This document shows positions 10,197-19,416 of a DNA stretch of 64,000 nt, piece after piece (within the stretch, counting starts at the first letter, position 1; each line of letters opens with the position of its first letter). Source of the stretch: Bin55 sp009840545 (GTDB taxonomy: Bacteria > Pseudomonadota > Gammaproteobacteria > Pseudomonadales > Azotimanducaceae); contig OZ242357.1 of assembly GCA_965208815.1 (NCBI GenBank), forward strand, positions 3,224,001 through 3,288,000. The letters are read 5' to 3'. The translations under genes were made by a program, and so were the position numbers. A model generated the notes under the pieces. It had not been told where the DNA came from. It worked only from the letters and a program-made list of their open reading frames with translations, and did not search any database.

Positions 10197-11294
10197 ATGA
10201 CGAAACTAGCAGTATGGAGCATAGAAAAACGAGACGACGAGAGCGGAGCTGACCTCTCCGGTCCGATAAGAGCTGGTCCCTCCATTATTGAACTAGAGAA
10301 ATACCTAGAAGACTGGATCGTCAATGACGTAACCATGATCGGCGACGGACTGACTCTTGTTGGGCGCCAGGTAACCATTGACGATGGGCGGCTTGATCTT
10401 CTCGCCATCGATTCGCAAGATCGCTGGGTCGTGATTGAAGTCAAGCCCGGTTTGCTGGAATCTGGAGCTCTGAATCAAGCACTCTATTACGCCGCATCAC
10501 TCTCACGCGTTGGCTCGGAGCAGCTCAAAGAAAAACTCTTAGGCAATCTTGCTTCGTTCTGAGATCCACAAGCCCTTGCTCGGCGAATTGAATCACTCAT
10601 AAGCGACGAAGATGAAAAGCGTGAAATTGCCTTGATGGTGGTTGGGGTTGGAATTCACCCTGGCTTGGCACGGATGATCGAATTTCTAGAGCGCTTCCAG
10701 ATACCGTTCAGTATTGTCAGCTTCGAGGTGTTCAAACCGGCTGACGGCCCCAAACTGCTCGTGATAGAAATCATAGAAGAACCGATTGAACCACCCCAAC
10801 CAAAACGCAAGTACACAGTTGAAGCGATTCGTGGTCAGGCTGTTGAAGCGGGCGTAGTCAAGGAATTCGACCGCTTCATCGCGATGTCGAAGGTGGTTGG
10901 CTTGGCCGTGCAGCCACAGAGGGCTTCAATACGGATCGCACCGCCGCAAAATCGTACAAGGTACTTGATGTATGCTGCTCCACACACGGATGCCCACGGC
11001 TCTGGTCTTTGGATCTCAGTAGGCGGATTGGAGTTTTGCAAATTCTCCCCTGAACGAAATATAGATGAAGGGAAAGCTGTTGTCGTTTCACGCTTTCAAG
11101 ACATGACTCATCTGGTCGATTCAGGGGAATTTCTTGCTCGCTGCCCGGCGAACCAATTAAATGCTTGGTTCTTAAATGCGACAAATTGTGTAAAAGCTCA
11201 AGGGAGTGAGTTGGGTGCACATCACAGAAGTCCCATTCACTTACAGCTGGGTCGATCGAAGTGTCATAATCTTGAAGCTTCGTGCCACTTGTAG
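10197..11294 (+). pseudogene. NucS/DUF91-like PD-(D/E)XK protein interrupted by an in-frame TGA
   Basis: The reading frame from ATG 10197 stays open to 11294 except for one TGA at 10560-10562, after LLGNLASF; the following DPQALARRIESLISDEDE continues the same protein in the same frame. The N-terminal part has a nuclease-type core: GRLDLLAIDSQ followed by WVVIEVKPG, that is Asp then Glu-x-Lys, as in DUF91/NucS-like proteins. The second half (MVVGVGIHPGLARMIEFLER, FSIVSFEVF) continues as in that group. The full length would be about 365 residues. The change is a single nonsense mutation, so it is a young pseudogene, an assembly error or read-through. A second broken protein of a related type is at 17194-18482. 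Confidence 0.7.
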
Positions 11295-11611
11295 ACTTGG
11301 ACGTTTCCTGTCTAAAGTTTGAATGAAGTGCGATCTGGACAATCTGCTCCAACAGATTGAATTTTAAAGTACCGTTCTCGATTGTGTTTCGTTGTTGTAG
11401 ATAATTTGGAATGCACGAACGTCCAAAAGGGGTTCAACACGCTTGTGCACAGTAACTACAGGTTCACTTGTCCCGAATCTTTTAAAACGGTGAGATTAGA
11501 GGGCACGTCTATTAATTGACGATTTTGTCGATTGTCTGCGGTGTTGCAGCAGGAACGCAACATTTTGGGGCTAACATAGGGGTTGTTCCAAACTACCGTT
11601 GCTTTTCTCGC

Positions 11612-12667
11612 ATGACACGCACCGTTCGACCTTCCGAAGCCGACCTGCTTCCCGACTCGTCCATGTTTGCCTCGCTGGAGCGTTCGAAGGACACGCATCT
11701 GGAGAAGATGGATTGTCTGTTCGACTGGGAGCGGTTCCGGGAAACCCTGGAGAGGGCGTGGCCGTGGACGCGCCACGACGCGAGGCCGGGTCGTCCCTCG
11801 TGGGACGCGGTTTCGATGTTCAAGGTTCTGGTGGTGGGCAAGACCAAGGGCGATCTTTCGGACGAGGCTCTGGAGGATCTGTGCCGCCATCACGCGCGGG
11901 TGGTGCGGTTTCTGGGACTGAGTCCGGGCACGGGTCCGGACGCGAAGACCATCCACAAGTACCGCAAGGCTCTGGAGAGGCGGGGCGTCATGGACCAGGT
12001 GTTCGAGGAGATGGAGGCGATCGCCCGGGAGAGGGGGTTCGCGATGAAGGACGGCTGCATGATCGACGCCAGCGTGGTGGAGGTTCCGGTGCGGCGACTG
12101 AAGAAGGAGGAGCGGGAGACGATCGACGGGGGCGGCAGGCCCCGATGGAAGCCTTCGAAGCGGCGGCAGAAGGACCTCGACGCGCAGTGGACGAGGAAGG
12201 GCTCGAAGTCGTTCTTCGGCTACAAGCGCCATGTGGTGGTGGACGTGAGGCACAAGCTGATCCGCGCCGGCTCGGTGACTCCGGCCAACGTGCACGACGT
12301 CCAGGAGGCGGCGGGGCTTCTCGACAAGGTGCCGAAGCGGGGTCCGGTGTACGGCGACCGAGGCTACGACTCGCAGGAGCTGCGCGAAGGCATCCAGGGA
12401 CGGTACCGCGTGCCGTGCCTCGCGTTCCGCGCTCCCAGAAAGGAGCGGGAGCCGTTGAGACAGGCTCGCGAGGAGGCCAACAAGTCGATCGCCAGGACCC
12501 GGGCTCGGGTGGAGCATGTCTTCGGATCGATCCGCAACGACATGAAAGTTGACAAGCACCGCGGCGTGGGTCTGAAGCGGGCCCGCTCGGAACTCCTCTT
12601 GGAGCACGTCGTGTACAACATGAGACGTCTGGTCCATCTGGTGGAGGTCGAAAGCGCTCCTGGGTAG
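11612..12667 (+). CDS. IS5-family DDE transposase (copy 1)
   Basis: A 351-residue transposase starting at ATG 11612 (MTRTVRPSEADLLP); the frame is open further upstream to 11516, but that part covers the terminal repeat. It has an N-terminal DUF772-like segment (GRPSWDAVSMFKVLVVGKT, LEDLCRHHARVVRFLGLS). The DDE catalytic domain includes MIDASVVEVP (first Asp), VYGDRGYDS (second Asp) and the C-terminal RARVEHVFGSI (Glu), plus KGSKSFFGYKRHVVVD. This organisation matches the IS5 family, IS5 group. Long antisense frames across it are shadows caused by high GC. Confidence 0.93.
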   Translation: MTRTVRPSEADLLPDSSMFASLERSKDTHLEKMDCLFDWERFRETLERAWPWTRHDARPGRPSWDAVSMFKVLVVGKTKGDLSDEALEDLCRHHARVVRFLGLSPGTGPDAKTIHKYRKALERRGVMDQVFEEMEAIARERGFAMKDGCMIDASVVEVPVRRLKKEERETIDGGGRPRWKPSKRRQKDLDAQWTRKGSKSFFGYKRHVVVDVRHKLIRAGSVTPANVHDVQEAAGLLDKVPKRGPVYGDRGYDSQELREGIQGRYRVPCLAFRAPRKEREPLRQAREEANKSIARTRARVEHVFGSIRNDMKVDKHRGVGLKRARSELLLEHVVYNMRRLVHLVEVESAPG

Positions 12668-12712
12668 CGTCGGTGCCTCAGTGCGCCCGAAATCCGACAC
12701 CGGACCGAAAAA

Positions 12713-12729
12713 GCAGGCTTGAAGCCTGC
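12713..12729. other. Hairpin inside the IS5-type element
   Basis: A perfect 8-bp stem with a one-base loop (GCAGGCTT-G-AAGCCTGC) 45 bases after the transposase stop. It is present in all three copies. No T-tract follows, so it is not a standard intrinsic terminator; it could still block transcription entering or leaving the element. Confidence 0.5.
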
Positions 12730-12861
12730 ACAGGGGACGCGCAACTTGGCCAAATCAAACGAATATCGAAGATTCCGGCGATTCTCTCCCCTAAACGACT
12801 ACTCGCCAGTCCGAAAAACGCTTTAATAGAGGTGCCCTAGAGTCATCTAGTTTCTCTTATT

Positions 12862-12910
12862 GGTTCGCTTAGACACTGATCTGACACCCGGCGAACCGAG
12901 AGTGTATACT
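12862..12910 (+). promoter_or_regulatory. Predicted sigma70 promoter with flanking inverted repeat
   Basis: CTGACA (12881-12886) and TATACT (12905-12910) are separated by 18 bases and each matches the -35/-10 consensus at five of six positions. A 7-bp inverted repeat, GGTTCGC (12862-12868) and GCGAACC (12891-12897), brackets the -35 box and could be an operator. The promoter faces the secreted-protein gene at 12940. Confidence 0.5.
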
Positions 12911-12939
12911 CTTTACACGTCAGGTTTCGGAATGATCGA

Positions 12940-13575
12940 ATGAGAGCCATCCATCAAGTTGGTGCCGTTCTGCTAGCGACAATATGTGGAAGCCTTTACG
13001 GAGAGAGCGACTATGATACCGTAAATAAGCAAGAGTTTGAAAACTGTATTGTATCAGAATATGTCAACGTATTCACCGATGAATTGATTCTTGGTCTGGT
13101 GTGCACCAACCGACCAACCGAAGAAGATTCTACTAAGACAGATCCCCTATCAAGTGTTGGAGTCTTAATTTCTAATCAAGATAGAATTCCGATTATCTTA
13201 TTCGTCAACAGCACCAAGCAAGGATCTACTAAAAGAAAGATTGACCTTCAGTACAGATTCGATAAGAACGAAGTAGTGACAAACACAGCAACTCAAAATG
13301 ATCATAGGGCAATACTCTTCTCATTTGACGACTTTCCAACTTTTCTCGACGATTTGGCAAAATCCAAGAGAATTGTTTTTAAGTATAACGACACTACAAG
13401 AAGAATTATGCTCAGAGGATCCTCAGAGGCAGTGAAGGTGTTTTTGGATAAATTAGAGGACTTTCCAGAAATTTCACAAGAGACGAAGAAAAGAGGCTGG
13501 TTTCCAGAGATAGATATTAAAGTTAGATTCAGTGACAGAGATAATACTGAAGCAGCTGATGGAGATCATGGCTAG
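12940..13575 (+). CDS. Unrecognised exported protein (211 aa)
   Basis: A 211-residue protein with a plausible signal peptide (MRAIHQVGAVLLATICGSLYG) and a short globular domain. The layout (variable strand region, an RIPIILFVN strand, YRFDKNEV, then a FDDFPTFLDDLAKSKRIVFK segment and a final small helix) loosely resembles periplasmic TagO/VasI-like proteins, in which two strands are followed by 'sensitivity to residues' helices. That resemblance is weak and I do not assign it. It sits just after the IS5-type copy and has its own good promoter. Codon usage is AT-richer than the catabolic locus, suggesting foreign origin. Confidence 0.65.
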   Translation: MRAIHQVGAVLLATICGSLYGESDYDTVNKQEFENCIVSEYVNVFTDELILGLVCTNRPTEEDSTKTDPLSSVGVLISNQDRIPIILFVNSTKQGSTKRKIDLQYRFDKNEVVTNTATQNDHRAILFSFDDFPTFLDDLAKSKRIVFKYNDTTRRIMLRGSSEAVKVFLDKLEDFPEISQETKKRGWFPEIDIKVRFSDRDNTEAADGDHG

Positions 13576-13727
13576 AAAGGATTGTGGTTCAAAGTCTATG
13601 GCTCTTCGCTAGGTCGAGACCAACCGCTTTCACATCGATGTCTAAGGATGTCTTCTATCTTTTTAATACCAGCTACCTGTTATGGCAACAAACTGGAAGG
13701 CATCCATACCATCTACAAATGAGCTAT

Positions 13728-14072
13728 TCAAGATATAAGAGTATGTCTCAAATCAAAGTCAACGTGAATCACACCAAAATCTTCTCTTTGAGGATCTTGT
13801 GCAACTTCGATAGACCTTACAACAAAGTGACCAACGACAATCTGTGAATCCGAATCCCAGACTCTTAGAGATTTGTCCAAATCTACATTCGTATTAATGT
13901 CCAAAATTGTTGTTTCATTGATAGATTTTTCACACGGTTCAGTTCTCAGTATAACTGAGAGATTATTGGTTTTTTCTTTTCGGAAATAAACTCGTGATAT
14001 TTTCAATACTAATGGCCTAACCCATTCTGCATCATCAACAGTAAGCAAGGTGTTTCGATCAATTACTTTCAT
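13728..14072 (-). CDS. Small unrecognised protein (114 aa)
   Basis: Starts at ATG 14072, with GGAG eight bases upstream. The product (MKVIDRNTLLTVDDAEWVRP at the start, then VWDSDSQIVVGHFVVRSIEV) has alternating hydrophobic strands and no signal peptide. No family is recognised. It is convergent with the exported-protein gene at 12940, with a gap of about 150 bases. It is AT-rich like that gene and may belong to the same acquired segment. Confidence 0.45.
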   Translation of the reverse strand: MKVIDRNTLLTVDDAEWVRPLVLKISRVYFRKEKTNNLSVILRTEPCEKSINETTILDINTNVDLDKSLRVWDSDSQIVVGHFVVRSIEVAQDPQREDFGVIHVDFDLRHTLIS

Positions 14073-14105
14073 ATAGTCGTCTCCAAGACACTGGGAACTG
14101 CCCAA

Positions 14106-14776
14106 TGCTGTTCCTCAATAGCAGGATTATAAGCGATTGGTTAGTTCATGTCAACCCTTTACTTGAAATTAAAGTGGAAGATTCTCCAATTGTCTTGGCA
14201 CCTGCGATTGTGACAAAATGCTTGGTAGCTCAATCGTTCACTCTATCTGTGGATTGAACGAATCAACATCACGTCTGCCAAGATCGTTCTGCTTCCGCGA
14301 TGGCAGTTAGCGAATACTAGATACACGTGAACCAGACAATTGAAACTAGGCTGTTGAGCGCGAGCAACTGTACGCACGCTTTATTCAATGTGTGGAGTAC
14401 ACTCTGTGGAGCGAGGCCGAACTTTGGAGAATTCGTGCGATCCACACTGAAGCCATCGCGACGGCGTTCGAGGGTGTAAGGTGTTCAGTGAAAACCAAGC
14501 AAATCTGTAACTTGACAACGAGGAATCCAAAGTCGAAAAGATTTAAATGGGGCAGATGTCCATTGATAGAGAGATTTGGACTATCAGGAGTTTTCGGGCT
14601 AACGACAGAAGATCTCAATCAACGCACAGGACATGGATAATGTACTCTGGATTGAGCATTAGAAAAGGAAACGGAACGTGAGCGAAAGGCTCGCAAACGA
14701 TTCAGACATTGAATTGAAGACCACAATTTCCTTAATGCCGAATACCCAGTATCGTTAAATTTAGGAAACATACATT
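14106..14776. other. Intergenic or decayed stretch
   Basis: Only short frames without recognisable products occur, the longest (14392-14640, + strand) looking random. No RNA gene or repeat was recognised. Confidence 0.4.
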
Positions 14777-15124
14777 ATGAATACTATTGCTGATCAAGAG
14801 CAGGAGTACTTGGTTGAATTGCTCGCCAAATCGAACAATGAATACCCGTTTCATGTAAGAACCAAAACTTCCGTTGCTCCATTGTCGGAATCTGTTTGGT
14901 GTGAGAAAGGCTTGCACGAGTATTACATCTATTACGACAACTCGGTAAGCGAAACCAATTGGAACCAGAATCGGATCGATAGGCACAGTCACTGGTCACA
15001 ATGCGGATTTTCGCTGAATGATGTGGACCGAATGCGAAGCAAGCAGAAAGAATCCGAACCTTCAAAAGCAAAATTCGGAGTGCAAGATCTCTCATTCGAA
15101 GATGATTGGGGTGACGAGCTGTAA
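14777..15124 (+). CDS. Small unrecognised hydrophilic protein (115 aa)
   Basis: ATG 14777 is preceded by TAGGAAA about nine bases upstream. The protein is rich in Tyr, Asn, Ser and Trp, has no membrane segment, and ends in an acidic tail (FEDDWGDEL). The opposite strand also has an open frame here, so coding is not certain; I favour this strand because of the ribosome binding site and residue composition. No function can be assigned. Confidence 0.45.
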   Translation: MNTIADQEQEYLVELLAKSNNEYPFHVRTKTSVAPLSESVWCEKGLHEYYIYYDNSVSETNWNQNRIDRHSHWSQCGFSLNDVDRMRSKQKESEPSKAKFGVQDLSFEDDWGDEL

Positions 15125-15324
15125 ATCCGGACTTCTCAATACTAGGCGGAACCGTGCACCTAGCTTTGGTGATCCGATTCTGAACGTAGAAAAGGGATCC
15201 TTGGAGTTCTGGAAATCGAGCTTCAGAACAAGGCCGGGTGAGGAAGCCCATTTACTACCAGGTTCTCGACGGACAAAATATGGCTTTGCTCAAGCAGTGA
15301 TGCAACAATGTCTCGCAATCCTTC

Positions 15325-16785
15325 TCAAGCTTCATTGTCAGATCGATGTTCGTGATTGCGATACGAAGGTTCCTGGCGAATGGCCTCTTCCCGATACATC
15401 GCTAGTGAGACATAGATCAATGCTTCTCTCGCCAATTTCAATAAACGCAATGCTTTCTTCTGAAACTCGTCAATGACAGTAAGCCGATGTGACTCCGTAC
15501 TTGTACCGACACGATAGTCCTGCAGGCTGAGAAATCGGTGCTCAATTTGTTGCCGTAGCTTGGCCAGATCCGCTGCATCGGGCTCCGACACGTTCCTAAA
15601 CAAGTCGTCGTGCAAATCACATGACACGTAGTACAAGCCACGGAGCATCCAGTTCGGATGTCCAACGAACTTGGGTTGAAGTTCAACACTACCACCGCGA
15701 ATCTTTTTAGACCAGACGCGTCGAAAAGTAACACCTCTAACATCGATACTAATTTGGTAGTAGTCGTTCAGGAAGACGCCGATCTTGTCGAAGATTGAGT
15801 AAGCGGAACGGAATGCAGAACGGAGTTCTTCGGTAAGGTGCCCGAGCACCTGTCCTTCACCGCTGTCTGGCAAGAGCACATCACCCATAATGAACTCAGG
15901 TGCACTTCCGTGGATTGCATTGTAAAGCCGATATCTCGCGCTTACATATTCCTGTTTCATCAGATTAAAGTACGCGGGGAAGCGCGGCGATTCCCCTAGG
16001 ATGTAACGATGGGTAGGCAAATGCAACACATCGATTGCAGCTACACTGTCCGTATACGCTTCGTTGAGAGGGTTTAGAAAGAGACGGTGGCGCAGACACC
16101 AACCACGGTAAGATCGTTCTTCCTCGGAAGTACCTAGGGACCACTGATTGTGGTCGAAATTTTCGTCATATCCACTATTCAAAAGAGCATCCGCTATTCG
16201 CTCTCTTTCTATCGAAAGCTGAGGCGCAAACGATTCACGATCTCCGCTTTCCCAGATAGCATCTTCATGGAGTGCTGCGTCGTATTGCTTCCGGGCTGCT
16301 GCCAATAAGTGAATTTTGTGCCCTTGGTCGTAAACCGTTCTAGCCAAATAAGCCCATCCATTGGCTTGTCCAGCAAGTGCCTTGGCAAAGCGTGGTTCGA
16401 TACACAGCACCTCATGTCTTTGTTCATTGGCCGCGATGGGCCTGCCCAAAGAATGAAGGCGATTAGCTAAATTGGTACGTATCTGGCAAGCGAGAATGGG
16501 GTGAATGCGACTAAAAGCAACTTCGCTAATAGCTTGCCGAAGCAGAAGAATATTCTGAATTGCGTCGGGGTTCTGCCAGTTCCAAGTGTATTCTGGATTG
16601 ATCGGATTTGCTTCGATAATCGCGCTGCATGTGTTGGCGCGATAGTAGAGTAGCTTGACCCGCTCCTCCCCGGTGGCAGAATCTAGGCGACATTCGCACA
16701 CCTTGCCAAGTTGGCGCAGCGAATGCTCATCACCACTTCTTGTGGCTTCATCGATCGCATGTGCAATTTCTTGAAGTGTTTGCAT
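15325..16785 (-). CDS. LA2681-like HEPN-domain protein with TPR-like N-terminus
   Basis: A 486-residue soluble protein. Residues 1-250 are helical and TPR-like (LLYYRANTCSAIIEAN, ACQIRTNLANRLHSLGRPIA, RKQYDAALHEDAIWE). The C-terminal half matches the LA2681-type HEPN layout: YVSARYRLYNAIHG, FRSAYSIFDKIGVFLNDYY, and NWMLRGLYYVSCDL. These are followed by RQQIEH (Arg411 to His416), an Rx4H motif at the position of the HEPN RNase motif. HEPN proteins of this kind are commonly toxin or defence nucleases acting on RNA. The partner-less setting and the usual Asn after Arg being Gln are notable. The start at ATG 16785 follows an intergenic stretch. Confidence 0.78.
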   Translation of the reverse strand: MQTLQEIAHAIDEATRSGDEHSLRQLGKVCECRLDSATGEERVKLLYYRANTCSAIIEANPINPEYTWNWQNPDAIQNILLLRQAISEVAFSRIHPILACQIRTNLANRLHSLGRPIAANEQRHEVLCIEPRFAKALAGQANGWAYLARTVYDQGHKIHLLAAARKQYDAALHEDAIWESGDRESFAPQLSIERERIADALLNSGYDENFDHNQWSLGTSEEERSYRGWCLRHRLFLNPLNEAYTDSVAAIDVLHLPTHRYILGESPRFPAYFNLMKQEYVSARYRLYNAIHGSAPEFIMGDVLLPDSGEGQVLGHLTEELRSAFRSAYSIFDKIGVFLNDYYQISIDVRGVTFRRVWSKKIRGGSVELQPKFVGHPNWMLRGLYYVSCDLHDDLFRNVSEPDAADLAKLRQQIEHRFLSLQDYRVGTSTESHRLTVIDEFQKKALRLLKLAREALIYVSLAMYREEAIRQEPSYRNHEHRSDNEA

Positions 16786-17193
16786 CTCTGTAGCCTGAAT
16801 CGCCCTAAAATCAGCTGGCTATTGTGTTGACAGAAGGATTAAGAAAGCAACTTCAATGCTTATGATCAGGAGGGGTAAAGGAAATTGACAGGGGTATTTG
16901 ACACAGGTTCAGTGCTTGTTCCCAACCCCATTCATCTTGAAGAATGCATTCAGTACGTCTCAAATCAGGCCAGCAAACGGAGTTCGCATCCTTCTCGTTT
17001 GGTTACATGGGGACGACGCGATGGCTATTCAAGCGTTAAGCAGTCTTTTTGAATGGGTTTTGTAAAGACTCCCACACTCTCAATGTGGGTCGCGATCCGT
17101 CTTGACGAGAATTGGGAAGCTCTCGCTTGCCGTATCCAGTGCCGGACTTGAGTCCATGCTGAGTGTAGACTCCTACGGCGCATAAGACTCTCA
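16786..17193. other. Intergenic region
   Basis: No gene is visible. It carries the upstream region of the HEPN gene on one side and leads into a degraded gene on the other. Confidence 0.4.
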
Positions 17194-18482
17194 GTGCTGC
17201 TTTGTAGTAATAGGCTTCAAGTAAAGCTTCGGACCGCCTCCGCGACGGACACGCTCGGTAGTTTAAGGACTAAACTTGCCTGCAACATCCTGCCGATGCA
17301 AAATACTCAATGGATCACTGACCGAGGAACTGAAATCGTGGCAGAGAAAATATATACATCAAACAGCGAAGGACAACTAAGTCCGCTCGAGGCGTCTCCA
17401 TTTACTCTAGAGGAAGAGCTACAAGTACTTATCGCAGAACACCCCGAATTGCTGGATGGGGAACAGATCCGTCCTAGTGACCCACGACGGTGGTTACTAG
17501 TCACGAGGGAAAGAGGATAGCCGAACTGTTGGTGAGGGCGCACGTTGGGCAGTTGAAGCCTTGCTTATTGATCAGGACGCGATTCCTACATTTGTGGAAG
17601 ATAAGCGGGGATCTAATTCTGAAGTACGACGGGCCATAATCGGACAGCTCTTGGAATACGCTGCGCATGCTTCAGCGACCTGGTCGGCGGACGAACTTAG
17701 AGAATTTTTTGAAGACGACATCACCACACGAAACCTAGATCCTCTTGGGGAAATTAGAGACTTGCTTGGATCGGATCCCGAGATTAAGCCAGAGGAATTC
17801 TGGGAGCGAGTATCCGCGAATTTGGCGGCAAGACGACTGCGTTTACTATTCGTATCCGACTCAATACCGGATCCATTGGCGCGTGTAGCAGAATTCCTCA
17901 ATGCTGAGATGCCAGACATTGAGGTTCTGGCTGTCGAGATCAAGCGATTCGATGGCGAGGCGGGTCAGACTCTTGTACCTCGTGTTATTGGCAGAGCATC
18001 AGAATCGCGAGTAAGTAGCAGATCCAGATCCCCGGTCTCGCGCGAGTCGTTTCTAGGTGTTTTTCCGATGATAACGTGAGGGTAGTAGCGCAACAACTTA
18101 TGGATGTGGCTGTGGAAGGGGGGAGGAATACATTATGGAGACTTTGGACTTAGCATTCGTGTCAAGTGTCCGCTTAAAGAGTCGCCCGTAAGTGTTGTGT
18201 GGCTATTCCCGGAGCAGGGTAAAAGGGTGGTATAGAACACGCGACTTCAGTTTCGGCGCAGCGGTCCTAGAGGAGCAAGGTCTTCCTGATCCACTGCGAA
18301 AGGTCCTTGAGTCATGGACGGAAGAGGAGGATTGGGATGGCTTAGCAGAAAACGTTTCCAGCCAAGGCGTAAAGGCTTGGGCAGTCAAGCACGAGATGGC
18401 CGTTGAGAACAAAGAGACTCTCTCCAATGGGCTTAGGGATGTTGTTCTTGAAATTGCTACCCTTGAGGAATCGTCGTCTTGA
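17194..18482 (+). pseudogene. Decayed PD-(D/E)XK/DUF91-type protein
   Basis: Three consecutive frames together spell one protein. Fragment 1 ends in EQIRPSDPRRWLLVTRERG at 17520. Fragment 2 resumes in another frame from about 17545 with EGARWAVEALLIDQDAIPTF, then VEDKRGSNSEVRRAIIGQLL and RLRLLFVSDSIPDPLARVAE, AEMPDIEVLAVEIKRF and LVPRVIG. Fragment 3, near 18225-18482, supplies a degenerate C-terminus. This is the layout of a conserved family with a nuclease-type core (Asp-x-x, then Glu-x-Lys in VEDKR). A frameshift near 17510-17550 and stops near 18079 and 18227 inactivate it. The upstream start is uncertain; about 370 residues are expected. Confidence 0.65.
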
Positions 18483-18755
18483 AATCGGACAGCGTTCTCA
18501 TTTTCCTCAGCTGTGCTTGAGTCTCGACATAATCAAATGATGCTGTTTAAGTCGGCTTTATTTGATTATCAATCCAAAACTGTTCGGGCCAAGAATTACT
18601 GACGGGCTACACTGAACAGGCATCAGAAACAGGAGTCATCGAGTTCTCTGTTGGCATTCTAGCTACGCTGTTGCCGAAGACATTCGAATCGAGAGCTGAA
18701 TACTGGGTTTCAGTACTTCGCCTCTCACATGCTCAATCGATTGGGCAATTTGAGG
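18483..18755. other. Intergenic region with a possible gene remnant
   Basis: An ATG-less + strand frame from 18599 to 18772 reads TGYTEQASETGVIEFSVGIL and onward to GQFEASSEI before a stop. It looks more protein-like than chance but lacks a start and a recognisable family, and it converges on the minus-strand membrane gene. Confidence 0.3.
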
Positions 18756-19205
18756 CTAGCTCCGAAATTTAAGCCACTCAAACTGGGCTAGCTTCTCAAA
18801 TACATTAGCTTGGTAAAACTCCCATTTCAGCAACACTTCGTCAGTGGCATCGGACAAGGACTCCTCGATTTCACTCACCAAATTTCGCAGCTCCACTTGC
18901 TCAGGGCTCAGAATCTTGTCGCCATCGTGATCCAACGTATTTTTGATTGAGCGAAGCGCGTGCTCAAGGGAGCTCTTCACCTTCGAAGCAAGGGAAAAGG
19001 AGAAACTTCCCAGAATCAGGATAGTCTGAATCAAAGTTTCTTCAGTTTGCAAGATAGTGCGAACTACGCTTATCTGCCTTTTTCGTCTTAAGGAATCGAC
19101 GTAGGCTTCGATTGCTTTCAGGATTAAAGCTGCGAGTAGAACAATGAGGACTCCGTGGTAAGTGGTTACGGTAGAGGTCCAAAGTGTGATGAGGTCGTTA
19201 TCCAT
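18756..19205 (-). CDS. Small membrane protein with coiled-coil tail (149 aa)
   Basis: ATG 19205 has a strong AGGAGA site upstream. Two hydrophobic segments are visible, YHGVLIVLLAALILKAIEAY (about residues 16-35) and TLIQTILILGSFSFSLA (about 57-73), separated by a basic loop (SLRRKRQIS). A helical, charged C-terminal tail (ELRNLVSEIEESLSDATDEV) follows. It lies 211 bases downstream of the E1/E2/JAB/MBL operon on the same strand, so it may be its distal gene, possibly a membrane effector, although the gap makes a separate transcript equally likely. No family recognised. Confidence 0.6.
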   Translation of the reverse strand: MDNDLITLWTSTVTTYHGVLIVLLAALILKAIEAYVDSLRRKRQISVVRTILQTEETLIQTILILGSFSFSLASKVKSSLEHALRSIKNTLDHDGDKILSPEQVELRNLVSEIEESLSDATDEVLLKWEFYQANVFEKLAQFEWLKFRS

Positions 19206-19416
19206 AAATTTCTCCTAACTTAGTGTTGACGGAAGTGGGATGTGAGTCTTTGCTACTTGAGCTTGAATTCCTCCATTTGCATTGTCTCGCTTGAAGGAGA
19301 TTTAGTTTGTGTTCCTCCTAAATGGGGGAAGGAGTTGTGGTAGAACCGTTGACAAAGACACCAGCCCTTAAAATGACTTTTCAATTAATGAGTTAACTAC
19401 CACTACTCCCTCGTTC

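Larger units (their letters stand above)
11501..12837 (+). mobile_element. IS5-type insertion sequence, copy 1 (1,337 bp)
   Basis: A complete element bounded by near-perfect terminal inverted repeats: left GGGCACGTCTATTAA, right end GGGCACCTCTATTAA on the complement (one mismatch). A 4-bp target duplication TAGA lies at 11497-11500 and 12838-12841. Two further copies of exactly the same length lie at 35375-36711 and 58070-59406, each with a different 4-bp duplication (CGTA, TTAT), which fixes the ends firmly. The element is clearly GC-richer than the flanks. It carries one transposase gene. Confidence 0.96.

Noticed and set aside
10560..10562. In-frame TGA codons as a sign of TGA recoding
   Set aside because: TGA ends many intact genes here, including the E2-like and antitoxin genes. 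Only one of the broken TGA sites replaces a Trp, and other breaks are TAG, Gly-to-TGA changes or frameshifts. Decay is the simpler explanation.
11456..12700. A 414-residue antisense open frame across the IS5-type element (and matching ones in the other copies)
   Set aside because: It is the shadow of the GC-rich transposase gene on the opposite strand; composition is Leu/His/Arg/Pro-biased with no start site or known domain. The same holds for the 376-residue antisense frames in the IS3-type copies.
12713..12729. Intrinsic terminator inside the IS5-type element
   Set aside because: The stem is perfect but no T-tract follows, so it is listed only as a hairpin.
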